64,000 nucleotides of DNA from Pilaira anomala (GCA_025716855.1 JAIXMQ010000088.1:23519-87518), one strand, 5' to 3'. Numbered from the stretch's first letter, positions 45,901-59,572 are shown. Numbers and translations are program-made. Notes: a model not told the origin generated them from the letters alone.

Positions 45901-46683
45901 CCGGAAGAAATGGGAGAAGTTAAAGGTGTATTAAGAGAAGAAGAAGAAGTAGATCGAACGGATAAAGTACGAGTCTTTTGTTGCTGTTGCTGTTGCTGAG
46001 GTTGTTGTTGTTGTTGTTGAGGTTGAGTCAGTTGATTGGCAGTCATTCCGATATAACGAGCAGCTCTTGAACCGGATGTGATTAATGAAAGAGACGTACG
46101 ATTATTATTTGGCGGAGAGAGTGATCTTACCGAATCGGAGTCACCATCCAATGAAGTAAGTTTAGAAGCTAATACGAAAAGACCAGTATTTGCAGGACAA
46201 GAAAAATATCGTATGCTATATTACATATTAGTTTTATTTATATATATGCAGACAGAATATATATATTTACCCTTTTACAGATCCATCGTTTTTACCAGAT
46301 CCTATAATATCTAACTGAATACCAGCCCAATAGCCTTCTTTGAATTCAGCTTCACCTAAAAATTTTAATGTACCAACGATGCCCATTGAATCTACAGCGA
46401 CTCTTTCACCTATATAAGGGAAACTAGGTTTAGGTGAAATGATGGAAGAACGAGGTGTGTTTGGAACAGTGAAATTATGTTGCTGATAATGTTGTGGTTG
46501 ATCACCTACAAATGAACGTGAACGAGCTTTGGTGGTGGATTTGGATGTTTTAGGAACTGGTGGTACATTTTCTGATATCGTCTTTCTCTTTCTTAAATCG
46601 AGAGAAGGTTGTCTTGAGAGTCTTCTTTGGGTTGGAATAGTACTAACAGCTATTCCACCTGAAGTTGTTGGTAATCTAGACAT
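42973..46683 (-). CDS. CLIP-170/Tip1-like microtubule plus-end tracking protein
   Basis: Three minus-strand exons, 46683-46271, 46215-43116 and 43044-42973, join in frame to 1,194 aa. A Ser/Arg-rich head precedes one CAP-Gly domain (~residues 93-160): 'GERVAVDSMGIVGTLKFLGE', 'GYWAGIQLD', 'GKNDGSVKG' continued in exon 2 as 'IRYFSCPANTGLFV'. After a Gln/Ser linker, residues ~210-1120 are heptad-rich coiled coil. The tail has two zinc knuckles, 'CEICEVTGHDLISC' (C-x2-C-x4-H-x4-C) and 'CENCEEFGLHFTNKC' on the last exon, and ends in 'NESF', close to the ETF/EEY end of animal CLIP-170. CAP-Gly binds tubulin/EB1 tails; the tail recruits dynein regulators. It should act in hyphal microtubule dynamics and nuclear movement. 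Confidence 0.93.
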
Positions 46684-46821
46684 TAGCTTGAACCTAGATG
46701 GTTTTTATAAAAAAGAAAAAAGAAGAAAAAAAGTATTTTTAATTTAAAAGAGAGAGAGAGAAAGAGAGAGAAAAGGAATTTTAGTTTTGTGATACAAGTT
46801 TCTTTTTATTTTATTTTTGCC

Positions 46822-46855
<34 letters not shown>

Positions 46856-47721
46856 TTAAATATCACGCGGAAATCAATCCGTAATAACAATAATAATCAA
46901 TGTAATTTGAATATCTTTTTTATTGTCCTTTAAAAAAAAAAATCGTTTTTTAATAAACACAAATACCATGAAACAAGAAAAACTATTTTTACAAAAAAAA
47001 AAAAAAAAAGCTTTATACAAGTGGCGGTAATAGTCACATATCATTCTTTAAAAAAATAAATTTTAATTACCCTGTTTCTTGGTAATAGTTTGGTTTTGTT
47101 TTTTGTAGCACAAAGAACTCTCTCGCGCTCTCTCTCTCTCTCTCTCGCTCTTTTTACCCCTTTTTTCTTTATATATTTCCTGATTTTATTGACAACACCT
47201 TCATTTTGTTCCCCCTCCCCTTTTTTTTTTTTTTTTTTTTTTTTTACTAAATCAGTATCATAGTGAAAACATCAAATTGAGTAGTTGGGTTACCCAGTAT
47301 ACCAAAAAGATTTAATATATTTAATGGGTTGCATAGTAACCTTAATCTATTTTATTAAATTGAATTTAGTGTGTCTTGTATTATAATGTGTGAGGGAATA
47401 AATCGCAAGTTTAAAATAACATAAATACCGCACTATAGCAAACAACCCAAAATGGTTCCCTTTTATTTTTCTGATTTTTTTTTTCTTTCTTTCTTTTTTG
47501 TTTTGTTTTTGTTTTTGCAGCACACTTCGATTATTAAACCTGTGATAAATTGATTCTTAACTCAAAAAGTTTTTTTTTTTTTTTTTCATGTATTTCGTTA
47601 CACATTTATCCCTTTTTCTTTTTAAAGCTCGACGTTTACAGAAAAAAAATAAAATCCTTAGTATTAATTTCAAAATGTCCTAGCAATTTATCAGCCTCAA
47701 TTCAGGGCGCCCTTTTTTAGC

Positions 47722-47779
<58 letters not shown>

Positions 47780-49367
47780 CTATACATTGAAATCTATTTA
47801 TTTGTCACCTTTCTTACTCAGAAAAAAAAAGGTGATAAATACAACAGAAATTGCTGACCTTGAACAATTTCTTCTCCACATTTTATTTTTGCAAGTAATC
47901 ACCATGTTGTACGTCATTTCCATACAATAAAACGTATACATGTTTATTTATAAATCATCACTCTGTCCGTTCCTTTTTTAACATAGCAGTCAGACAATGG
48001 AATCTTCTCTTACGCACACACCTCTAAACACAAAAAAGTGGCTCGATTCTTACAAAACCCTGTGTTACAAACAGTGTCCAAAAAATCTTCATTTTTCGAT
48101 CAAGATAATAATAAAAGAAACTTATTGATTCCATCGCCCCATCATTGGTCATTATGTCACTATAGAGAAACCACTCCCCCCCCCAAAAAAAATGAAAGTT
48201 ATTTATCTGTTAAAGTCTATTACATTCTTTAAGGGATTTACTTTATTTTTTTTTAAAAAAAAAAGGGGGGGGGGATTTATTGTGCATCTCACACACAGAC
48301 AATTCAAAAAATAAAAAAATGTTTTTCTTTTTGGGGGATAATCTTTTTGTGTATCAGAACAAAAAGACTTTTTTTTTTTTTTTTTTGCATCAAAATTAAT
48401 GTCACAGATTTAGTGAGATCTCTCTTTTTAAATAAAATAAATTCGAATTAAAGAGTAGTAGTAGTTTTAAGCAGGATGGTTTTAAAGCTGTTATCATTCA
48501 GACTATATGAAAAATATGAGAGATTCTAATTATACTTGGTTTCATTACTTTTTCGTTGTACAATTTATAAGCTTGTACGTCGTTATACGCGTCTTTTTTA
48601 ACTGTTATTAGATTATACATAAATTCATTACTCTGTAACAATGTATTGTATTTTTACATAATACAATAAGAACAAACAAATAGTGTTGACGTGGCGTAAC
48701 AACAGTCGAAAGGAGTCATGTGGATAATGACTACAGTGATAGAAAATTAAAATAAATTTAAAACTTCCTCTTTTTTTTTTTTAATAACAAAATTCCCTTT
48801 ATTACAAAAAGAAAAAGGGGAAAGAAGATTGGTCATTCATAAGATTACAAAATAAGATGGTTTTGATGTATACAAGTGTAGTTATGCTTAAAAATACGAG
48901 TATCAGTGGTGCAGAGATGATCTACTTGTCTAACGACCTGATGACAGTTAAATTAAATCTTGAGGGTCAGATCCTACCAACCAGTTTTTTTTCAAAACAT
49001 TACTAGACTGGTACCCCGTTCTAAAAGTCCCACTTTAAAAGTTTTCGGCCCGGTTTTCATAATTTAGTCCGGCCATCATTTTTCTACTTTAGAAGTATAT
49101 ATCCATCTTAAAATGAATGTCATGTACTTATATTTTTTTAAGAAATATCATGCTCCTTTTTGTTACTGGGTTTCCCATAGATTTTGGGACAAAATTTCAG
49201 AGTTATCGGGAGAAACGTTTAGTTGGTTTTAGGGGAAAATTAGATAATTATTGGGAATAAAAAATTTGGGGAATTTTTTTAGTAAAACTATAACATTGGA
49301 AAGGTAAGCTAAATAATGATCAGTATTTATACCTTTGGTAGCCTTTACTACCTTTTCTTCGAATCAG

Positions 49368-49404
<37 letters not shown>

Positions 49405-50805
49405 GGCACTCTTAACGAAATATCAATCACCCCCGACTGGTGATAATTGTCACTAATATTGTAACAGATGCAAACCTATTCGTAGGTACGAAAGTCTTAG
49501 CGAAGTTGCCCTTTAGCAGACCGTCTTCTGTTACGCACAATATGCAGGTGAAATCCAGCTGAGATTTTTTCTAATAGTTTCATTGACAATGCACAATAAG
49601 TCTTCATGTGCCTATTGTACTCAGCAGATTTGCTGTATTGATAAAGAAGAAGTACATACTATACTTGAACAGTAGGAACGACTTCCTTGATGGAACATAC
49701 AACATCACACAAGTAAAGAAACATATGTTGTATGCATACAAACGGTTACTCTTGCTGGAGTTCTTTTTTTTTAAAAAAAAAAATCGAAGATACATATAGC
49801 CAAGAAAGCACGAGATTAGATACGAGCCAGCAATAAGGTCAATCTTTTCAACGAATACGCCTAATTTTTTTTAAAAAAATAAAGTTTACCTACTGTCTTT
49901 TTTTTTTTCTTTTTTAATATAAGCATACTTGTGTATTATGTAAGAGTAAGGTAGAAAATAAAAAGATATTTTATTTACGAAAAGTAATCCCTCAAATCCC
50001 TGGCGGTTGTTCACCGTTCCACACGTATTGCAAAAGCAGCTGTATATAGCGGACCACTTAAACTCATGCACTTCTGGACTCATCACCTAATTCCTTGCCA
50101 GAGCAAAGAACTGATGAGAAACCCGTATACCACTTTTGCAAGATTAATTTCAAGACTTACATTATCAAGCGCCCGGGCACTTCCCGTAAAATAGCTGCAC
50201 TCTGTGACCAGAGACGCATTCAAGAGTAAAATTTTCCCCACTTTTTTTTTTTTTTTAAAAGAAAATCATATATTACCCAACCGACTTCGCATACGAATCG
50301 ATCATTATTAATCGGAAACAATCACAAAAAAAAAAAGTTTTTTCCTCCAATCTAAAAATATAAATAGTTAGTGTTACACGCTTTAAAAAACTAAAGATTA
50401 TCATTTGACTAAAAAACAATGCTTTTCATTGGAATACATTTATATTTACAGAGCCTAATTATTTTTAACCACACAAATATTGCAACTGAGTCTCTTTTGA
50501 TCCAGTCTACTAAAGGCCTAATACACAATGCAGAATTCAATGATATATATATTTTTTTTTAATTCTTGATAAATATAAAACTAAACATAAAAAATTTGTT
50601 CAAGTCTTTTTAAATAAAGTAGGATTATAGGATTTTATTAATTTATCTGATTGAAACTTCGAAACCCCAGGATCGCTTTTTGGCAGCTTCTACTCAACCA
50701 TACTATTTTCATCCTTGATTTGAAGTTGTCAACACTGTGTCCGGCCATTTCAATCCTATTAAGCCGTAAAAGCCTTTCACTTCAATTAGTGTCGGTATTT
50801 TATTC

Positions 50806-50841
<36 letters not shown>

Positions 50842-52202
50842 TATTCCGTCAGTTTCAAAAAAAAAAAAAAAAAAAAAAAAAACTATCAAATCCCATTCAG
50901 AGGTATCGACATTACTTACAAAGATGTAGGCATGATGTAGAACAGACTGAGAGAAAGATAAACAGACATAATATCGTTAAATTCTTCGTTATAATTCGCA
51001 TGAAGTTATGTACAAGGCAATCCAGTTTCTTGATGTCGAGTGGTTCAGCTTGAAAGCATATATCGAATACTGAATTCATTCATGTTTATATATTCCTAAT
51101 CATCTAGCAACTTTCTTTTGAGCTCTTGCCATTCTTTGGCATTGAAAAACTGACTTTGTCGATAAGGATTTTTTTTTTTTTTTTAGCAGAGAGATCAAGA
51201 ATTGAATTCAATATATCAGAATAAAATATATATCTGGTTTAATGTATACATAGGTACCAAATGATTGATTGGCTTACTTGGATCCATTTCATTGTAGAGG
51301 GGATGTTTGATGATGGCAGGGTTTTTTTTTTTATTATGGTTTCTACAGACTCATCTCTGCCTTTCAACAACCACGCCACATCGTTTTCTTAACGCTCTAA
51401 AAATGTTATAAGTATATGTTGTTAAATTTAGGTGTAATGTATAAAAACGAGAACTTACTACGTCATTCATAGCAAAATCTATCTTTGTGAGTATACTCAG
51501 TGAGAGTGTGTGGTATCCATTGATATAACGCATATTATGCATGCTTCAAAAAGTATTTATTTCTTGATGAACGTAAATCAATGTAGTAAAGACATTTTAT
51601 TTAAAGCGGAAGAAAGAAAAGTTTTACAAGTACAAAAATTCAATCCCCATCTATGCGTAAAGGGGGAGCGTTTTGCTTAATGGTGGTCAGTGAAACATGA
51701 CTTTACTCAAGGTATGAAATTATTTTATACGATAAAGTCTTGCATGAATTAACATAAAGGATTTATTAAAAAGCTTGAAACATGGATCGTCAAAAGAGAA
51801 TATATCCTTTTTTTCGCATATATTTATCTACTTAGTTCTCTGTTAATGTTAATATATGCCCTTTTGTTCTCAGCATTTTTTAATAGCTTGTAAAATTAGA
51901 ATACAAGTAATTTTTTTTTTAATCAACTTTATATTACTAACACGCGTTAGAACGATCGTAAAAGGTCACGCTTACTATTTTTTTTTTTTTTTTAAAAAAA
52001 AAGAGGAGACACATTCTCAAATAATTGACCAACAAAACGAATTTTAATAAAGGTCTTTTTTCTTTTCTTGGTAAACAGATTATGGTTACACTAATTTCCC
52101 CTTTTCTTTCTCTCTTTCTCTCTCTCACTCTCTTCTCTCATAATTGACAACGATTTCCCAATTTTGTCTTGCTAAGCCAAATCATGATTGGTGGTTTTTT
52201 TT

Positions 52203-52236
<34 letters not shown>

Positions 52237-53422
52237 GGCCGTTGGAAATGAAACAAAAAAAAAAAAAAAGTTTACGCAAAATTATTATCATGATCAAATA
52301 TTTTTATCGATATCAAAGTTTCGTATAACACAAGAAGTGTGAAAGAGATCTTCTCAGGGCAAAATGGTTTATATTTTTTGTCTCTCCTTTTTTTGTTTAG
52401 TTTAATGCGACTCTATATATATACCTTTTTAATTTGTAACCCAGTTTTTGTATTGTATTACAATCATGTGGACATGAAATATTATGGAATCATATATTTT
52501 CGTTACACCTTCTATCTTTTTTTATAATAATAAAAGATAATCTAATGCTGATATAAAAAAAAAAAAAAAAAAAAGAATTCATGCTTTCCATACAAAAAAA
52601 AAAAAAATATCATGACACATCATATGTTATGATTCAGTTTTGTTCGGTTGTAACCGTTTTATTGTTCTAAATAGTTTTGGCGATAATAATCAACCAAATA
52701 TGATTTGTTCTGATTGGATAAACTATATAAAAAAAAAAAAAAAAAAAAAGTAAATAAATAGAAATAACATTAACAAAGGTTGTTTGTTACTTTAAAAAAG
52801 TAAATTGATTTAAAGAATTGGTCTTTAAAGCAGAAATTGAATTGATTTTTGCTTTGTTATTGAAATCATATTCATTTAGTTTGAAGGTCAGATTTTCTAT
52901 TCTGGACTCAATAAAAATACGTTTTTTTTTTTTTTTTTTTTTATGTTAGTGCGTCATTTTTGATCAAAGAAACAATAAATAGATGCAATGTACTCACTCA
53001 CATATATATATATATATATAATAAATTTATTTATAAATGGGACAAACCGTATACCCCACCATTTTTGGCTTAAAATTGCGGAAGACGAATTTAAAAAGCT
53101 GATTTCCTGACCCTCATGTTTCTCCATTCAAACACCAATTAAAATATTTTAAGAATTTTATAATACAAATATACATGTCTCTCATTTTCAACTATAAAAA
53201 CTAAAAAAAAAAAAAAAAAATATTTTTTTTTCTTTTTCTTCTTCTTCTTCTTCTTTACTCAATTTTGATATATATATATATATAATAATAGATATTATTT
53301 TTTTAATATTCAAAAAAAAAAAAAAAAAACCCTTTTCCTTAAACTCATTTTTAAACATTCAATATATTTAAAAAAACCACAAAAAAAACTAAAAAAACTA
53401 AAAAAAAAAAAAAAAATAAACA
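46684..53422. other. 6.7-kb gene desert of simple sequence and relics
   Basis: No convincing gene on either strand. It contains many A/T runs, (CT)n at 47123-47152, a pure (AT)n tract at about 47720-47777, a T-A-G homopolymer series at 48240-48276 and (AG)n at 50811-50837. A transposon-end-like segment at about 49013-49075 ('TACCCCGTTCTAAAAGTCCC') resembles pogo-type termini, but no partner end was found. The right side should include the promoter of the Edc1-like gene. Confidence 0.55.
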
Positions 53423-54115
53423 ATGTCCACTCGTACCGTATCTGTAAAAACCCACAACTCCTCTACTAAGCATCATAACAATTTTGTCTCCAACAAGTCC
53501 ATCTCTGTTTCTACTACTCCCACTGTTTCTAAATCCAAGAATACCAATCAACAGCAACCCAAGAAGAATTATCAAAAGTTGCAGGCAACCCAACAACAAC
53601 AACAACAACAACAACATCAAAAGCATGGTCGCAAATCTAAAAAACCTATTGTTACTGTAACTGTTGATGACGATACCTCTTCTTCTTCTTCCTCCTCCTC
53701 CTCCTCCTCTTCTGAAGAAGAACAACAACCTCAACAACATTATCATCAACCTAGAAACTATAACAAGTACAAGAGGTAAAAAAAAAAAAAAAAAAAATAT
53801 TTTTATATACATGACCTAATAATCATTTATTTTAGTAACCAATTTGTTGATCAAGTCTACGCTGGACCTACATTTAACAATGCTCCTGCTCCCAGTGCAC
53901 TTCCTATCCCTGCTTTTAATGCCCGTGGTTCTCCTATTAATTATCCTCAACCACTTTATCATTCTGTAAATCCTTCACTTCAACAACAATCTTTGGATCT
54001 TATGAACTTGATTACTCCTCAAAAAGTAATTACTGCTTATGAACTTGAAAAAACCAATTTAGCACTTTCTGAAATCCAACGTGGACTTCGTTCCATGCTC
54101 AAGATTGAATCTTAA
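53423..54115 (+). CDS. Edc1/PNRC-like mRNA decapping activator
   Basis: Two exons, 53423-53775 and 53836-54115, joined in frame, give a 210-aa, mostly disordered protein. The N-terminal half is Ser/Thr/Lys-rich with a Gln run and a Ser12-Glu3 run. Exon 2 carries 'YAGPTFNNAPAPSALPIPAF', close to the short Dcp2-activation plus Dcp1-binding (LPxP) motif of fungal Edc1 and animal PNRC proteins. A C-terminal helix follows ('QQSLDLMNLITPQKVITAYE', 'LALSEIQRGLRSMLKI'). Such proteins stimulate Dcp1-Dcp2 to remove mRNA caps in the cytoplasm. The assignment rests on that one motif, which is distinctive. The ATG follows an A17 run in the leader. The 3' UTR is homopolymer-rich. Confidence 0.8.
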
Positions 54116-54130
54116 AGAAAAAAAAAAAAG

Positions 54131-54165
<35 letters not shown>

Positions 54166-54882
54166 AAAAAAAAATCCGAGGAACAAGAAAATATAATTTA
54201 GAAACAAACAACAACAACAACTTTTTCTTCAAAAAGAAAAAAAAAACAACAACAACAACAACAAACAAACCTTGCTTTAACAATGGAGAAATCACACAAA
54301 ACAAAATACCCAATTTATTTTTACTGCTCTTTTTCCTTTTTATTTCCCTCTTCCCCCTTCTTTATTTTCTCTTGTATATTTTCTATCTTCTCTTTTCTCT
54401 CTCTCTCTCTCTCATCTCTCACATCTTTTTTATTTTCTAACCTTTGTGTTTGTAAATTTTTTTTTTTGATTATTTTTCTTGTATATTTTTGCTTTTATTT
54501 TTTTTTTTATATTTTTTAAAAAAAAAAAAAAATCTTTTTCCCCCCCTTTTTTTTTTTTTTTTATCATCTACATCATCCATCTTCGCATCTCCTCTTATTC
54601 CTTCAATTCCATTTTTTTTTTTTTTTTTTTTTTTTCTTTTCTTTCTTTTACCCTTTTCTTTTTATCTATTTTAGTCGATTATTTGTTTAGACTACAAAAA
54701 AGAAAGAAAAAAAAAAAACACCCACAAAAAAAAATCACACCATTGAAAAATTCTTTGAAATTTTGTATTTTTTTTTTTTTTTTTTTATATGTAATAAACT
54801 TGGCTTTTTCTCATTTTTGTTATATTTATAAAAACGCACTTGTTCTTTTGTCTTATACTGTTTGCTTTCGGAATTCCAAAGT
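54116..54882. other. Convergent intergenic region Edc1-like / VNX1
   Basis: About 770 bp made mostly of A and T/C homopolymers (for example A runs at 54119-54171 and T runs at 54611-54635). Reading frames here are Phe/Lys runs. It holds both 3' UTRs; nothing else seen. Confidence 0.65.
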
Positions 54883-56002
54883 TTAATTAATCGTAGGTAG
54901 CCCAACTAAAACGCTATGTTCAGAGAATGGAGGAACCAAGTAAAAGCCTGTAATAAGTACTACATAACTTAAAATCAAAATACTGCCTTTAAAATAATTC
55001 GCTTTTCCTTCTTGATATGTATACGTCAATAAAAATACAGAGAATATGACAGATATAACATCCCAACGAGGGAATACAAGACTAAAAATATTCATGTAAG
55101 TATACAATAAAAACAACGTGATCTTTTTTTTTTTTTTTACCTAAATGTAAATTTCGCAATTTCTTCTTTTCCATAATTATACCAAACAGAGAATGCAACC
55201 ATAGCTGGAATTTGTAACAAACATACTTGTAACGCATAAGCTGATCCAATTTCCATACTAAGCACAATATTACCATACAAAGCAAATGAAATAGCGTTCA
55301 TAAATTCCGTAATATTCGGTACCAACGCAAACAACGTCAACCCTAAAAACTTTTCATCCATTGGGAAATCTTGCATTACTTCATCTACTGTATCTACTAA
55401 AATCTCTGCTATAATCGAATAAAGAAGTGTACATCCAAACAATATAATAAAACTCTTTGTCTTACTCCAATTAGGTGAATCATGTCCTGCTGCTTCCTCC
55501 TCTTCTTCTTCTTCTTCTTCATTCGGTTCCTTTGTTGGTTGTAAATAAGTTGTAGTTAATGTAGCAGCTCCTGGAGGAGGAGGAACGAAAGATCCAGATG
55601 AGGCTGTACCTGTTGCATTTAATACTGGAATCGATGAACTGCCACTCGCTAATGAAGCATACGAGACATGTCCACCTTCTTGTGCTGTACCATGTAAAGC
55701 ACTACTGATGTGTGAAGGAGGTGAACTGTTACTACGCGCAGGTGGTGAAATCATACTGGCCATCGATTTATTATCTCCGCTATAAGGATGAACAATAGAA
55801 GCCTCAGTCTCTTCTTGTTGAGGAGGAGGAGGAGGAGGAGGAACGTGATGAATGAGTTGTGAAATAATATGAGTTGGCATTAATCTTTGATAATAAGTAA
55901 GTTGGTTTTTATTCTGAGTAGGTGTATGACTTTTCCAAACCATATCAACATGAGTATGTAAACTGAATACAAGCCCAATCACATATGCCTGAATAAAATT
56001 AA

Positions 56003-56038
<36 letters not shown>

Positions 56039-57796
56039 TGAAACTTACAGAAGGTAAAATAGCTGCACAGAGCCACATGAGTGGTTTCACGCTATTTTGA
56101 TAGACTGGGTCATCTGTTGGGTTCAATTGGTCATAATAACATCTTGAACAAGCAATCGTTCCGTTATCTGGAGTAGCTGGACAATCAATACATCGTAACT
56201 CAAACTATTAAAAAAAAAAAAAAGAACGATTTAGAACCAATTTTTTTTTTTTTTTACTGTAACTTACAGATCCAAACATTTGATAAAACAAGGTCGGTGT
56301 CAGTGCACCAATAATAGCCATAATTAACATAGTTGATGTAACACCAGCACTTTTTGCATTAAATCGTTGTTCCTTCTGCTTGACAGCACCACTCACCATC
56401 GAACAACCTGGCATCAACAACACACCCGCCAAGAAACTTCCAATCAATGCACCTTCCACCAACGCACTTTTACCTCCAATCAATGCAACCGCATACAAGA
56501 TGATTTCAATAATACTACCAAACGTAGCATTAATCACTGCACCTACACCCATACTACTCTGTGCCGAAACAGAACTCACGCCCATCCCAATAAAGTAAGA
56601 GAGCGGGATCACTGAGGCTAAAGAGAGAGAGAAGACGGTAGCGGGTAACGTAATAAACGTACCAGCGGGTAAATGCTTTTTTAAGACCCAATCATCGAAA
56701 ATCACAAAAAAGACAAGTGGCATCAGGTTGATAAATAAGATATTGATACCATCAAATGTATACTTGTAATATTGTAATCCAATCGCTTGATACGTACATA
56801 AGAGGATCACCGAGGGTTTTCCGGATGATATATTCGTCGCTGCTGCTGCGGAAGAGAGTCCGGATGGGCTTGATTTAAATCTTAATGTGAGTGGATGACG
56901 GTACAAATGACGTACCAAAATATAATTTAATTTGGCCATTGGAATTGTGATGACACACATCCAACATATCGTAGACACCAACATTAACAGAGGCGCTGTA
57001 AAAAAAAAAAAAGGGGGAGGGTAAGTTGTCATGATTTTTTTTTTAAAAAAAAGATCATTACCGATAATAAAGAAAAAGACAAGATAATATATCATGCCAG
57101 CAGGACCTAGTCTAAAGAAGTTTTTCATATAGTCCATAACGGACTTTTTGTTATTCACCTTCTTCTTGTTCGATAATAATCCAATCTCTTCATCATCATC
57201 ACCAGACCCAGCTCGGTTCAGTTGTGAAGGTATAATCTCTACTTGTCTCTCTACATATCTACCAAACGGCCATAACAAATAAATAGCAAGTTCTCTCAAG
57301 ACACAACCATAATGTGATCCACCAAACGGTATCAAACTAATCAAAATTGAACTGATGAAAATTAATACAGATAACCACCATCCAAACACAAGTAACCATA
57401 ATATATTTCCCGGATTCAAGAAGAGTTCAGGAGCGGAAGACGGCGCTGAATGAAGTGCTCTGTTTGCACTTCGTACAACCGAACGAGATTTTTTGTAAAG
57501 TGCTGGTTTCCAGATAGGTAAACCAAATGGATGACTCTTGTTCATAGCCTATTATACATACATACATAAATAAAATATATTTCCCCGATTAGATTTTAAA
57601 ATCACTTTACATCTTGACGGTCTTTAAGTGTCATTTCTCTTTCGTCCGTACTATTGATGGAGGATGAATTCTCTATATCATCTTCTTCATTTTGTGTTCT
57701 ATCCGTATCATTGGAATGAATTTTGACACTACTGTTTCTTCTATTTAACTGTTGACGACTTGTTTGAGATGAAGAAGATCTTTTTATTTTTCCCAT
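54883..57796 (-). CDS. VNX1: Vacuolar cation/H+ antiporter, CAX family (Vnx1-like)
   Basis: Six minus-strand exons, 57796-57611, 57548-57062, 56995-56268, 56204-56049, 55988-55141 and 55081-54883, join in frame to 867 aa. A hydrophilic head (~100 residues) precedes a multi-span carrier. The first CAX repeat has 'GVGAVINATFGSIIEIILYA'; the second has 'FLGLTLFALVPNITEFMNAI' and 'YGNIVLSMEIGSAYALQV', with the acidic transport residues present. The end 'FPRWDVISVIFSVFLLTYTY' matches Vnx1. Between the repeats a long loop carries C-x2-C-x10-C-x2-C ('RCIDCPATPDNGTIACSRC') and a Pro/Glu-rich segment. Vnx1 exchanges Na+/K+ for H+ at the vacuole; Ca2+ transport is another option. The start is 108 bp from the DBP6 stop on the same strand. 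Confidence 0.92.
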
Positions 57797-57904
57797 TGAC
57801 AAAAACAAAAAAAAAAAAAAAAAAAAAAAAAAGGGAAGCGTTTAGAAGAAAAGAAAAGAAAAACTTTAAAAAAAAAATTTGAGTTTAATTTAATTTTTTT
57901 TATT

Positions 57905-59157
57905 TTAGTCTGTAAGGCTTGACATTGCTTTTTCGTAATCAGGAACAAGTTTTTTCAAGTTTTCTTTTTCTATCTTTAATTGCTTCACTTGATTCAAATG
58001 TCCCGCATGACGTAATATTTCCTTAAAATGTCGAGCTTCTTGCATTTCAACTAAAGTATATGCTTCACCTTCTCTACCTGCACGAGCAGTACGACCTACA
58101 CGATGAATATATTTATCCATATAATAAGGAACATCATAACTGATCACAAACTGAACTGAGTCCAAATCAATACCACGCCCAATTAAATCTGAACAGATGA
58201 GTCTAATGAAAAAAAAAAAAAATAGCATTTAGTATTTAATATCATTTTTATATATCATAAACTTACAAATCAATCTGTCCATCCTTGAATTGTTTCAACA
58301 TCTTCTTTCTTTGAACAGGTCCAAGATCACTAGAATACTCTTTCACTCGAATACGCTTATCTTCAGGTTGAGTTTGTTCATATGCTTCTATTAACATTTG
58401 AAGACGTTGTGTAGATTCAACCGATTTAGTAAAACATAAACCGGATTTAATACCCAATTGATGAAGTAAGTAAATCACCATAAGTGGTTTCTTATCTGTA
58501 GGACAAATCGTCATGAACTCCTTCAGTCCTTCAGGTGTTGTATATTCTTGTTTCATCTCACTACCGTCTTCATTTTGTACTGAAATATATTCGGGTTCAT
58601 TTAAATGTAATCCAGCAATTTTGGCAGGATTCTTGGTTAATGTAGCAGAGAACAATAATTTTTGAATCTATTCATGCCTTTTTAGTAAAAATACGAATAA
58701 ATTAAATTAAAAAAAAAAAATTGTCAAAAAGTATACTTTACTGAAGGCGCTTTAGGTAAATCAAGGTCGGTACCAGGTAATTGATAATTGCATTTTAAAA
58801 AACTTGGTGCAATTGCATCTGCTTCTGTCACACTATAAAGAAAATCATTTGATTAAAAAATTAAAGTTTTTTTTTTTTTTTTTATAGTTTAAACTTTACC
58901 CGTATTGATCGTATTTAAAGTCTAATAATGGTGCATCAGGGTTAACCTCAGGTCGAGTAGCTAACAAAATTTGGTTTAACCAATCATTATAACTTTGGTT
59001 TAAGAGTCGATCAGCTTCATCAATCACCAAAAAACGAAGATGTTGAAGTGTAAAGTTGGGTGTAGAAGTTAAATGATCCATTAAACGACCAGGTGTTGTG
59101 ATCAAGATATCAACTTTACTTTTACCACCAGGACAACTAATTATTCATAAGAATCAT

Positions 59158-59198
<41 letters not shown>

Positions 59199-59516
59199 TT
59201 TGATCATTTCCCACTAAAGCATTTTGTTCGTGTGAAAATGACTGCTGACCACTGGCAGCTGCTACTACCAAATTTGTACCCTTAACAAAAGCATCAAAAG
59301 TTTCTTTTACTTGCGTAACTAAATCACGAGTAGGTAATACGACCACTGCACGTAATCTGGTTACGACTCTTTTTGACAATATATCAACAATAGGTAACAC
59401 ATACGCCATCGTTTTACCACTACCAGTAGGTGCTGAAATACAAATATCTCCAGGAACTCTTCTCGTATCATATAAAGCTTGTCTTCTTAAGAAAACTGGA
59501 ATAACCGCCATTTGAA

Positions 59517-59572
<56 letters not shown>

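Noticed and set aside
49013..49075. Pogo-like terminal repeat as a complete element
   Set aside because: Only one end is visible and no inverted partner was found within about 2 kb, so it is mentioned only as a possible solo end.
53351..53812. Minus-strand frame with Phe, Gly and Leu runs opposite the Edc1-like gene
   Set aside because: It is the complement of polyGln/polySer codons and homopolymers of the real plus-strand gene.
54081..54886. Several overlapping plus-strand frames of Lys or Phe/Leu runs
   Set aside because: They are produced by A and T/C homopolymers in the 3' UTR region; no non-repetitive sequence is conserved.
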